This document shows, piece by piece, positions 1-7,052 of a DNA stretch of 7,232 nt. The stretch spans positions 1 to 7,232 of the forward strand of contig JAOAPJ010000259.1 of NCBI GenBank assembly GCA_025462805.1, given 5' to 3'. Numbering within the stretch: the stretch's first letter is position 1; every line of letters begins with the position of its first letter. Below the pieces are notes generated by a model. It saw only the letters and a list, made by a program, of their open reading frames with translations. It did no database searches and was not told the DNA's origin. This DNA is from Acidobacteriaceae bacterium. Lineage in GTDB: Bacteria; Acidobacteriota; Terriglobia; Terriglobales; Acidobacteriaceae. Position numbers and translations under genes: made by a program.

Positions 1-1046
1 GTGAACCTGCTGGCTTGTGCCTGGTATTTGCTGGTCGCCTTATTTCCCTGATTGCGATCGAAGATTCGTAAGGGAATACTGATGCTGAACCCTGCCGAAT
101 TAAACGTGCCCGACCGATCGTATTCCCCCTCAAGCGTGGGGTCGGTCGTCCCTTCCGCGTACGCCAGCTTGACATTGGAATCTGCGACACGAATGCCATC
201 CAATGCAGCCTTGTGGTCCGGTCGAGCCGCAAGTGCGCGCTGCTGCAGATCGTCTAACGTGGTCTTGATCGGCGGCGGGAGTATGTCTCCGAGGATGTCG
301 AAGGTCCGACTCACATGCTCGTACCCGATCAGGGTTTGGAGCTGGTCGCTGCTCTGCTGCAGATTCTGTTCTGCCGTGGTCTCGTCGGTCTCGAATTGGG
401 CCAGTTGTAAGTCGAGCCGCTCGTAATCGAGTTTGGCGATATCGCCCGCATCAAAACGAGCCTTGTTAATCTCCAGGTCGCGACGGAAGTCGCGCAGGTT
501 ATCCCGTGCCAGCTTCAGAGCCTCTTTGGCCAGCAGCATCGCGGTAAAAGCCTGCTTGACGGAGAGCACTACTTGCTGCTCCTGCAGTGCGTACTGGTCC
601 CTTGTCTGATCGGTGGTGGAGCGAGCGACGTCCAGTCGCCAACGTCGTTTCTGGCCTCGCTCAAACAGCCGCGACAGTTGCGCGCTGTAGGCATACGGGT
701 TGGATGCTCCTTGTGCCGGAAGGCTGACGTTGCTCCCAACCAGAGCGAAGTTCGGGTTTTGACGCACTCCAGCCTGAATCTCCTGAGCCTGAACGGAGAG
801 CAGGTTCTGGCGCGCAGCGAGCAAACTTGGATTCGTCTGTCGGGCCTGGTTCAGCACCTCCGGAAGGGTGAGGGGGACCGATTGCGCCTGCTGTCCCCAC
901 ACCGCCGAAGTTCCAATCAGGAAGGCGAACAGCAGGACGGTGAATCGCCAGAGAACAAACGGGCTGATCCCAGTCGCGAGATCAGGCGTCCGGCGCCCGA
1001 AGCCGCGCGGAGCGTATCTTCCGTCAAGGAGTGGGAGGAGTCTCAT
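1..1046 (-). CDS. TolC/CzcC-family outer membrane efflux channel, C-terminus beyond window
   Basis: Outer membrane channel of the tripartite metal efflux pump, expected to form a trimeric barrel and periplasmic tunnel that receives ions from the RND pump next to it. About 348 codons are open without a stop from the ATG at 1046 to the left edge; family members run to about 420-450 residues, so the last part is missing. A hydrophobic signal core lies at residues 33-49 (WRFTVLLFAFLIGTSAV), with likely cleavage near G51-Q52. Family marks are the LTLPEVLNQARQTNPSLLAAR opening (59-79), the CzcC-like LSRLFERGQKRRWRLDVA segment (124-141), the helical RFDAGDIAKLDYERL stretch (197-211), and the second repeat with LAARPDHKAAL and SIPLRIFDRNQG. 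The ATG overlaps the pump stop codon (TGATG), which implies translational coupling. No other ATG, GTG or TTG precedes the signal core, so this start is the only reasonable one although it leaves an unusually long, arginine-rich N-region. The family is certain; the metal is not. Confidence 0.93.
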   Translation of the reverse strand, partial: MRLLPLLDGRYAPRGFGRRTPDLATGISPFVLWRFTVLLFAFLIGTSAVWGQQAQSVPLTLPEVLNQARQTNPSLLAARQNLLSVQAQEIQAGVRQNPNFALVGSNVSLPAQGASNPYAYSAQLSRLFERGQKRRWRLDVARSTTDQTRDQYALQEQQVVLSVKQAFTAMLLAKEALKLARDNLRDFRRDLEINKARFDAGDIAKLDYERLDLQLAQFETDETTAEQNLQQSSDQLQTLIGYEHVSRTFDILGDILPPPIKTTLDDLQQRALAARPDHKAALDGIRVADSNVKLAYAEGTTDPTLEGEYDRSGTFNSAGFSISIPLRIFDRNQGNKATSKYQAQASRF

Positions 1047-4000
1047 CAGTTCTCAAACTCCGTCTCTGGACTTGGGAGGATGTCACCCTCGCGGGCAATC
1101 CAGACGTAAAGGGTCGGGAGCAGGAAAACGTTGATGGCCAGTGCGGCGATCAGGCCACCAACAATGACGATGGCGAAGGGTCTCTGCGAATCTGAGCCAA
1201 TGCCGTGAGAGGTCGCTGCGGGCAGCAATCCTAAAGTCGCGACAAGCATCGTCATCATGATGGGACGAAGCCGCAGCACAGCACCTTCTACGGCTGATTC
1301 TTCGATCGACCGGCCGCGAACTCGCAGTTGGTTGATGTACTCCAGCATGATGACGCCGGTCTGAACAGAGACACCGAACAGCGCTAGGAAGCCCACTCCG
1401 GAGGAGACGCTGAAGTTGGTGTGTGTCATCAGCAAGGCGAGCATGCCCCCCAGGGGAGCCATCGCTACGTTGCCGAGAATGAGCATCGCCCACTTTCCGG
1501 ACCGAAACATCGTGTAGAGGATGGTGAAGATCAGAATCAGCGTGATGGGAAGAACGAGCATCAGCCGTTTCGAAGACCGCTTTTGGCTCTCGTACTCTCC
1601 AGCCCAATTGAACTTGTAGCCGGGCGGCAGTTTGATTTGTGTGTTTACCTTCTCAATCGCTTCTTCTACTGTGCTGCCCAGGTCGCGGCCGCGAACACTG
1701 TACTTGATCGCGACATAGCGCTGGCCTGCCTCACGATAGATCTCTTCGGCGCCGTCCTCAGTCTTCACAGTGGTCAACTGAGCAAGCGACACACGCTCGC
1801 CGGACGGTGCAAGCAGGCGGATATTGTTGATGGCCTCTGCGGTGTCCCGGTACTGCGGCAGATAACGGACCACGAGGTCATAACGTGCCTCCCCGCGCAA
1901 GACCTGGCTTACCGCTCCCCCGCCCACTGCGGTTTGGATAGCATCCTGCACATCAGCCACGTTGATTCCGTAGCGGGCAGCGGCCAGCCGATTGACGGAA
2001 TAATTGAGATTGGGCTGGCCGATGATGCGGAAGAGGCCGAGGTCAGCCACGCCACGGACCTGATTCATGACCCCTGCGACTCGATCTCCAATCGTTTCCA
2101 ACGTTTTTAGGTCGTCGCCGTAGAGTTTGACGGCCAACTCACCCTTTACGCCGCTGACTGCTTCCTCTACGTTGTCGGAGATCGGCTGGGAAAAATTCCA
2201 GATGACTCCTGGCATCTTCTCCAGCTCGCGATCCATGGCCGTGATCAGTTCTTCCTTGTTCTGATGAAAGGCGGGGCGCCAGTCGGCCTTGGCTTTCAGG
2301 TCGACAAAATATTCTGTGTTGAAGAATCCGGTGGTGTCTGTCCCATTGTCCGGCCTGCCGACCTGGCTCACGACCTGTGTCACTTCGGGGAAGGTGGATA
2401 GGAGAACTCGGGCCTGATTCATCACCGCGACCCCCTCAGTCGGACCCGTGCTCGGCGCAAGCGTCCCACGAACCCAGATCGCGCCCTCATCGAGATGGGG
2501 CAGGAACTCCGAACCGATGACGCCGCTGAAGGCCAGGAAGGCGGTCAGGCAGAGTGCGAGGACTGCTCCGCCTACGGTGACGTAGCGGTGCTCGATTGCC
2601 CACATCGCCGCACGGCGATAGCCCGCGGTGATCCAATCCATGATCGGGTTGTGCCATTCCTTTGCGCCTCTGGCGAAGAGGAATCCAGAGAGCACAGGCG
2701 CGAGGACGATGGAGAAGAGAAGCGCTCCCAGCAGAGCGAATGCGACGGTCCATGCCATCGGCCGGAAGAGCCGGCCTTCCACCGCCTGCAATGTGAAGAT
2801 CGGCAGGTAGGCCGTAATGATGATGCCAATTGCATAGAAGACAGGACGCTGGACCTCATGCGCCGCTTCGCGAATCTGCTCCTTCACACTGACATTGCGA
2901 CCGTTGCGGCGGTTCAGATGGCGGACGATGTTCTCCACCATCACCACTGCGCCGTCGACGACCATGCCGAAGTCCAGCGCGCCCAAGGAGAGCAGGTTCG
3001 CGGGAATGTGCCGCAGATCGAGGCAGATGGAAGCGAAAAGCAGGGCAAAGGGAATGGTGATCGATACGATCAGGGCCCCACGAACGTTCCCGAGGAAGAA
3101 GAACAGGATGATGACAACCAGGATGATGCCTTCGGTAAGGTTGTGCAGCACCGTGTGGGTCGTATAACGCAATAGGTCGCTGCGATCCAAATACGGTACG
3201 ACCTTCACGCCCGGAGGGAGGATACGTGAATTGAGCTCCTCTATCTTTGCGTGAACGCCATCCAACACCTTGTCCGAATCATCGCCCTTCTGCAGAAGTA
3301 CAATCCCGCCGATCATGTCGTCATGATCAGCGATCTTCCGGTCCAGACGGTGAATGGCATAGCCCATTTGGCCTAGGCGAATCTTCGGCCCCTGCGCCAC
3401 GACCGCGATGTCCCTGATGTGAAGCGCAGTGCCTGTCTGGGTCTTAATGACTATGTTCTCAATGTCGGCGACACTGGTGATGAGACCAACCTCGCGAACG
3501 TTGATCTGCTGCTGTCCCTCTTCAATGAACTCGCCCCCGGCATTGGTATTGTTCGCGGCGAGCTGCTGCTCAACCTGCCCAATGCTGAGCCCGTAGGAGA
3601 CAAGCTTGTTGGGGTCGAGCCGGACCTGGTACTCCCGTGTCATGCCGCCAAAACTGGAGACATCCACCACGCCTGGCACAGACTTGAACTGCTTCTGCAG
3701 AGTCCAGTCCTCGAGCGACTTCAACTCCATGTTGTCGTACTGGGGATTTGCGCTTACTACCCTGTAGAACATGATCTGCCCGACCGGGCTGTAATCAGTG
3801 CCGATCTGCGGCTGCAACCCAGCCGGCAGGGAGACCTGAGTAAGACGTTCGAGAACCTTTTCCCGATTCCAGTCGTTCACGGAGGTCTCGTCGAAGATCA
3901 TCTTGACGTCGGAAAGCCCCGCAAGCGAAAAGGAACGCAGATGTTCCAAGTGCGGGATTCCCGCCATTTGGTTCTCGATGGGGATAGAGACTTGCTGTTC

Positions 4001-4183
4001 GATCTCCTCTGCCGCGCGGCCAGGCCACTGCGTGATCACCTCAACGTAGTTATTGGCTACGTCCGGATAGGCCTCTACGGGAAGATTGTGAAAGGAGACG
4101 ACACCCCAGGCGAAGAGCAGGATTGCGGCGCCAAGGACAAGCCAACGATTGTCGAGCGCAAAATCGACGAGTCTACGAATCAT
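1046..4183 (-). CDS. czcA: CzcA/CusA-family heavy-metal efflux RND transporter
   Basis: Inner membrane proton-driven antiporter that drives metal ions from periplasm or cytoplasm out through the channel protein. At 1045 residues it is full length. TM1 is near residues 14-32, the first porter half about 34-335, TM2-TM6 about 345-503, TM7 about 535-553, the second porter half about 558-865, and TM8-TM12 about 873-1030. Family marks are the N-terminal LPVEAYPDVANNYVEVITQWPGRAAEEIEQ region (34-63), IPIENQMAGI (67-76), GSEFLPHLDEG (557-567) and the C-terminal RLRPIMMTMLVATLGLLPAA segment (971-990). The TM4 proton-relay motif DFGMVVDGAVVMVEN (404-418) has D404, D410 and E417, matching CzcA D402, D408 and E415, the signature of divalent-cation exporters. 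Positions matching the CusA methionines M573, M623 and M672 are R572, N622 and E674 by my hand alignment, which argues against Cu(I)/Ag(I). The start overlaps the stop of the fusion protein gene (TAATG), with a GGGG ribosome-binding element a few bases upstream. The gene symbol is by family; the substrate is unproven. Confidence 0.96.
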   Translation of the reverse strand: MIRRLVDFALDNRWLVLGAAILLFAWGVVSFHNLPVEAYPDVANNYVEVITQWPGRAAEEIEQQVSIPIENQMAGIPHLEHLRSFSLAGLSDVKMIFDETSVNDWNREKVLERLTQVSLPAGLQPQIGTDYSPVGQIMFYRVVSANPQYDNMELKSLEDWTLQKQFKSVPGVVDVSSFGGMTREYQVRLDPNKLVSYGLSIGQVEQQLAANNTNAGGEFIEEGQQQINVREVGLITSVADIENIVIKTQTGTALHIRDIAVVAQGPKIRLGQMGYAIHRLDRKIADHDDMIGGIVLLQKGDDSDKVLDGVHAKIEELNSRILPPGVKVVPYLDRSDLLRYTTHTVLHNLTEGIILVVIILFFFLGNVRGALIVSITIPFALLFASICLDLRHIPANLLSLGALDFGMVVDGAVVMVENIVRHLNRRNGRNVSVKEQIREAAHEVQRPVFYAIGIIITAYLPIFTLQAVEGRLFRPMAWTVAFALLGALLFSIVLAPVLSGFLFARGAKEWHNPIMDWITAGYRRAAMWAIEHRYVTVGGAVLALCLTAFLAFSGVIGSEFLPHLDEGAIWVRGTLAPSTGPTEGVAVMNQARVLLSTFPEVTQVVSQVGRPDNGTDTTGFFNTEYFVDLKAKADWRPAFHQNKEELITAMDRELEKMPGVIWNFSQPISDNVEEAVSGVKGELAVKLYGDDLKTLETIGDRVAGVMNQVRGVADLGLFRIIGQPNLNYSVNRLAAARYGINVADVQDAIQTAVGGGAVSQVLRGEARYDLVVRYLPQYRDTAEAINNIRLLAPSGERVSLAQLTTVKTEDGAEEIYREAGQRYVAIKYSVRGRDLGSTVEEAIEKVNTQIKLPPGYKFNWAGEYESQKRSSKRLMLVLPITLILIFTILYTMFRSGKWAMLILGNVAMAPLGGMLALLMTHTNFSVSSGVGFLALFGVSVQTGVIMLEYINQLRVRGRSIEESAVEGAVLRLRPIMMTMLVATLGLLPAATSHGIGSDSQRPFAIVIVGGLIAALAINVFLLPTLYVWIAREGDILPSPETEFEN

Positions 4184-5328
4184 TACTGCCCCGTCGAGTT
4201 TTGAAGTTCGAGGGCGTTCGCTACCACTTGCTGACCCGGATTGAGCCCTGCGCTGATCTCCTGCTGCCGGTTGGGCAGTATCGGGCCGCCCTGGACGCCG
4301 ATTCGGCGAAACTTGCTATCGCCGGCCGGCACATACACCCAATCACGATCATGCAGATGCAGCACGGCGGAGGCCGGGACAACCGTGCGCAGCTCCGGCT
4401 TCTTGCCGTGGAACGTGGCGGTCGCGAACATTCCAATGCGCATCAGGGTGGCTGGGTTGTCTACTTGTATGCGAACCTTGGCAGTACGGATTTGTGGATC
4501 AAGTACCGCGCCTATGTCGCCGATCGTACCGGTAACCACCCGGTCGGGATACGCGTTCAGCCGGATCTCAGCCGTCTGCCCAAGGTGAACCGTGGGCAGG
4601 TCGTTCTCGTACACGTCACAGATGACCCAGACGTGTGAGAGATCGGCGATGGTGAATGCGATCGATGAACCTGCCAAGGCAACGCCCGCCGCCCCTGCTT
4701 CCGTCACATTCTGCTGGATGATAAAGCCGGATGCGGGTGAGTACACCTTCGTCGTAGCACCCGGGTGGTTCTTATCCACCCCCAGCACCCGTAGTTGTTC
4801 CTCCGCGGCGACCCGGTTTGCCTTTGCGTCGTCCTCGCCATCCTGCGCAATCTCTAACTGACTCTTCGCGACAGCGCCCTTGTCAAAGAGGATCTTGGAA
4901 CGCTCCAACTGTGTGTTGGCCAGGTGCTCATCATTCACGGCCCGCAAGTACTGATTGAACCCGTTGGTGACATCCGTGCTCTGCACCTCCATCACCAGCT
5001 GACCCTTCTTCACGTAATCACCGAGACGCACATGAACCGCCACGACACGCCCTGAGGCGATCGAAACGACGGGAATCTCTCGCGACACATCCGGGTTGAC
5101 CGTACCTGTCACGTTCAGCGTGGAGGTTGCTTCCCGTGCGACCGCTGCAACCAGAGGGAAGCGTTCAGGCTTATCGACGGCGATCGTGTTGACGTCATCC
5201 GTGTGCTCCACCGAGATTGGAGGCGGAGCTTCTGCGGCGGGGTCAGGAGCGTCTTTCTTGCAACCGGGTAGGATCAGGACGCACATCAGCGCAAGGGAAG
5301 ATGCGGCCCAAACCGTTCCGCGAATCAC
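4183..5328 (-). CDS. CzcB/CusB-type periplasmic membrane fusion lipoprotein
   Basis: Periplasmic adaptor that joins the RND pump to the outer membrane channel; 381 residues, normal for the family. It starts at a GTG with no clear Shine-Dalgarno sequence. No ATG lies in frame upstream before the nearest in-frame stop (about 5437), and the encoded signal directly follows the GTG, so this start is preferred. A lipoprotein signal has hydrophobic core SLALMCVLIL (11-20) and lipobox LPGC, giving lipidation at C23. A charged, proline-rich linker follows (24-40). The two lipoyl/barrel-sandwich halves are IASGRVVAVHVRLGDYVKKGQ (90-110) and SPASGFIIQQNVTEAG (197-212), separated by an alpha-hairpin (about 120-187). 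The beta-barrel follows with DLSHVWVICDVYENDL (229-244) and a DPQIRTAKVRIQVDN strand (277-291). The membrane-proximal part begins at VPASAVLHLHDRDWVYV (317-333). The mature N-terminus lacks the methionines that bind Cu(I) in E. coli CusB. First gene of the operon, with its TAA overlapping the pump ATG by one base. Confidence 0.94.
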   Translation of the reverse strand: MIRGTVWAASSLALMCVLILPGCKKDAPDPAAEAPPPISVEHTDDVNTIAVDKPERFPLVAAVAREATSTLNVTGTVNPDVSREIPVVSIASGRVVAVHVRLGDYVKKGQLVMEVQSTDVTNGFNQYLRAVNDEHLANTQLERSKILFDKGAVAKSQLEIAQDGEDDAKANRVAAEEQLRVLGVDKNHPGATTKVYSPASGFIIQQNVTEAGAAGVALAGSSIAFTIADLSHVWVICDVYENDLPTVHLGQTAEIRLNAYPDRVVTGTIGDIGAVLDPQIRTAKVRIQVDNPATLMRIGMFATATFHGKKPELRTVVPASAVLHLHDRDWVYVPAGDSKFRRIGVQGGPILPNRQQEISAGLNPGQQVVANALELQNSTGQ

Positions 5329-5502
5329 GAGTGTCTGGGTCCGAATGGTGAAATCTCCAGAAGAGCCAACGGGCGTGCATAAGGAACTTTGTAAACGTGC
5401 CGTTCGCCAGATCGACGCGCTGCCTGAGCCTCACTTGCGATCGACTGAGGTTCTTGACCGGATTTGCGCCAGAGTATGGACCTCTCCAGTCTAGTTGATG
5501 CA

Positions 5503-5515
5503 GGAGGCTTCCTCC
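5503..5515. repeat. Short inverted repeat GGAGG-CTT-CCTCC
   Basis: Five-base GC-rich arms (5503-5507 and 5511-5515) surround a three-base centre. It is the left member of a cluster of three symmetric elements in the divergent region. Short arms of this kind can occur by chance, so it may be a weak hairpin in a leader transcript, half of an operator, or nothing. Confidence 0.35.
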
Positions 5516-5526
5516 GAGCAGGCGAG

Positions 5527-5543
5527 AGTATCCTTAGGATACT
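5527..5543. promoter_or_regulatory. Perfect 17-base palindrome, candidate operator
   Basis: AGTATCCTTAGGATACT has two perfect eight-base arms (5527-5534 and 5536-5543) around a single central T. It is the longest symmetric element I see in the gap between the divergent efflux and two-component genes, 84 bases before the kinase start and 198 bases before the fusion protein start. Its length and symmetry suit binding of a dimeric regulator. The neighbouring NarL-type response regulator is the obvious candidate, but an unlinked repressor is equally possible. I do not recognise it as a published consensus. Confidence 0.5.
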
Positions 5544-5547
5544 AAAG

Positions 5548-5562
5548 GGCTATCTTTTAGCC
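5548..5562. repeat. Short hairpin GGCTA-TCTTT-TAGCC
   Basis: Perfect five-base arms (5548-5552 and 5558-5562) surround a five-base loop, beginning five bases after the 17-base palindrome. An overlapping alternative pairing, CTAAA (5542-5546) with TTTAG (5556-5560), shares bases with the palindrome, so the two structures could not form together in RNA. No T-tract follows on the plus strand, so it is not an intrinsic terminator in that direction. It may be a second operator half or a chance repeat. Confidence 0.35.
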
Positions 5563-5627
5563 TCATCGGATCATTTGCCGGAGTCTGCCGATACGCTAGA
5601 AGCGGGCACTTCTCTGACGGATTGATC

Positions 5628-7052
5628 ATGGCCTACGGAGTTCTCCGCACGTACTGGCGCACCGTTCTCCTTGTGGTTTTCGCATTGATCGCTCTCATCG
5701 CAGTCACTGACTGGAGAGTCAGTGCAGAAGTGCCGGTCGGCTTTCTCTACCTGCTCCCGATCGTCCTAGCGAGCCGGGTTCTGGATCGAAAGCAGGTGGC
5801 GGGCATTGGCGTTCTGTGCGCCATGCTCGCGGAACTCTTCGATGGTGTGCCCTGGACTCTACAATCCGGACTGCCGCGAGATGTGCTCTACATTGCTGCC
5901 TTCACAGGCGTTGGCCTGTTCGCTCATGAGGTAGGAGCGAGCCGCCGGGCCGCCGTCGCTCACGTTTCGCAACTCGAGCATGAGAATCAGGCGCGAAGAG
6001 ACGCCGAGGACCAGTTGAGAATCCTGGTAGAGAGCAGTCCTGTCGCTATTCTGACCAGCGATGTGAATGGCGAAGTGCTGCTGGCGAATGACGCAGCCCA
6101 TCGCCTCTTCGGAGTCTCAGCAGAGAGCCTTGCTGGCCAGCCGATCCATCCTTACCTGCCTTGTCTCGCAAACCTGCCCGACCCACGCACGGGACGGCAG
6201 TCGTTCAGAACCGTGATGCGGTGCACAGCTTATCGGCGGGATGGGGAGATCTTCATGGCAGATGTCTGGTTTTCAACATATCGGACGTCGATGGGGCCTC
6301 GGCTTGCCGCAATGGTGGTCGACGCCTCCGAAGAACTTCGCGATCGGGAAGAGGAGGGCCTGCATCAGTTACTCGCCGGATCGAGGATTCTTGTCAGCGC
6401 CGTCAGCCACGAGATTCGCAACATCTGCGGCGCCATCGCGCTCGTCCACGAGAATCTATCAAGAAGCGGCGTCCTGTCACAGAACAGAGACTTCGAGGCC
6501 TTGGGTTCTCTCATCATCGCCCTGGAACGTATTGCGGCGATGGAGTTGCGTCACACGGGAGATCAAGCGGCCGCAGTGGATCTGCAGTCGTTCTTCGATG
6601 AATTGAGGATCGTGAATGGCCCATCCTTTCGAGAGAAGGAGATCGCAGTGGAGTGGGACATCCCTTCTGACCTTCCTGCTGCGTGGGCGGATCCGCATAG
6701 CCTAATGCAGGTCTTCCTCAATCTGATCAAGAACAGCGAGCGGGCATTGATTGAACAGCCTGACCGTCGAGTGCGCATTTCGGCTGAGGTGGTACAGCAA
6801 CGCGTGCTGATACATGTGTCTGATAACGGAGTGGGAATCGAAAATCCCGAACTTCTGTTTCGGCCTTTTCAGCAGAATGCCAAGGCCTCTGGGTTGGGGC
6901 TCTACCTTTCGCGGGCGCTCCTGCGCTCGTTCAGCGGCGACTTGCGATGCGAACCGGCCATCTCCGGGGCCACATTTGTAGTCGAACTCGCGGCTATAGT
7001 CAGTAGTGGCAGGGCGGCCCATGGAAGCAAAGATCAGACTCTTGCTCATTGA
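5628..7052 (+). CDS. Membrane-bound PAS-domain sensor histidine kinase
   Basis: Sensor kinase expected to autophosphorylate on a histidine and pass the phosphate to the response regulator encoded next. It has 474 residues from the ATG at 5628. A TTG at 5622 is in frame, but the weak purine element ACGGA (5617-5621) abuts it and sits six bases before the ATG, so the ATG is preferred. Four hydrophobic segments (about 12-29, 36-53, 57-75, 84-103) with very short loops form the N-terminus, including a VPVGFLYLLPIVLASRVL segment resembling membrane input domains of other bacterial sensors. A coiled linker (104-132) leads to one PAS domain (about 127-238). The H-box is VSAVSHEIRN with H261. The ATPase domain shows N-box NLIKNS (N369), G1 box DNGVGI (399-404), F-box FRPF (411-414) and G2 box GLGL (422-425). 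All catalytic motifs are present, so it should be active. There is no HAMP domain and no large periplasmic sensor. The layout recalls FixL, but I see no clear haem-PAS signature. The signal is unknown. Confidence 0.92.
   Translation: MAYGVLRTYWRTVLLVVFALIALIAVTDWRVSAEVPVGFLYLLPIVLASRVLDRKQVAGIGVLCAMLAELFDGVPWTLQSGLPRDVLYIAAFTGVGLFAHEVGASRRAAVAHVSQLEHENQARRDAEDQLRILVESSPVAILTSDVNGEVLLANDAAHRLFGVSAESLAGQPIHPYLPCLANLPDPRTGRQSFRTVMRCTAYRRDGEIFMADVWFSTYRTSMGPRLAAMVVDASEELRDREEEGLHQLLAGSRILVSAVSHEIRNICGAIALVHENLSRSGVLSQNRDFEALGSLIIALERIAAMELRHTGDQAAAVDLQSFFDELRIVNGPSFREKEIAVEWDIPSDLPAAWADPHSLMQVFLNLIKNSERALIEQPDRRVRISAEVVQQRVLIHVSDNGVGIENPELLFRPFQQNAKASGLGLYLSRALLRSFSGDLRCEPAISGATFVVELAAIVSSGRAAHGSKDQTLAH

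Larger units (their letters stand above)
5329..5627. promoter_or_regulatory. Divergent intergenic control region between efflux operon and two-component genes
   Basis: About 299 bases separate the GTG of the membrane fusion protein (minus strand) from the ATG of the kinase (plus strand), so both promoters should lie here. Three symmetric elements cluster at 5503-5562 (listed separately). The part nearest the fusion protein, 5329-5500, shows no conserved gene and no clear Shine-Dalgarno sequence. If the minus-strand promoter lies near the symmetric cluster, the transcript would carry a leader of about 180-200 nucleotides. I could not find a convincing -35/-10 pair for either direction. No terminator is expected, because the flanking genes point away from each other. 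Confidence 0.7.

Noticed and set aside
3419..4204. 261-codon plus-strand open frame opposite the RND pump gene
   Set aside because: Antisense to highly conserved CzcA coding sequence, with no recognisable domain; a shadow frame of GC-rich coding DNA. The same holds for plus-strand frames at 573-1109, 1421-2110 and 2495-3175.
5243..5434. 63-codon minus-strand frame overlapping the start of the fusion protein gene, possible leader peptide
   Set aside because: It starts at a GTG without a ribosome-binding site, runs well into the fusion protein gene in another frame, and has no recognisable features.
5454..5480. Possible plus-strand promoter TTGACC with TATGGA
   Set aside because: The spacer is only 15 bases and the -10 match is poor, so it is not supportable as a promoter call.
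5096..5494. 132-codon plus-strand frame crossing from the fusion protein gene into the intergenic region
   Set aside because: Mostly antisense to the fusion protein signal and barrel-sandwich region; no domain, and no ribosome-binding site noted.
5548..5570. GGCTA/TAGCC hairpin as an intrinsic terminator
   Set aside because: No T-tract follows on the plus strand, the stem is only five base pairs, and the flanking genes are divergent so no terminator is expected.
5622..5627. TTG at 5622 as the kinase start
   Set aside because: The only purine-rich element (5617-5621) directly abuts the TTG, leaving no spacing, whereas it sits six bases before the ATG at 5628.
6006..6341. Oxygen-sensing haem PAS of the FixL type
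   Set aside because: The layout resembles FixL, but I cannot match the haem-ligand histidine and arginine context, so a haem assignment is not supported.
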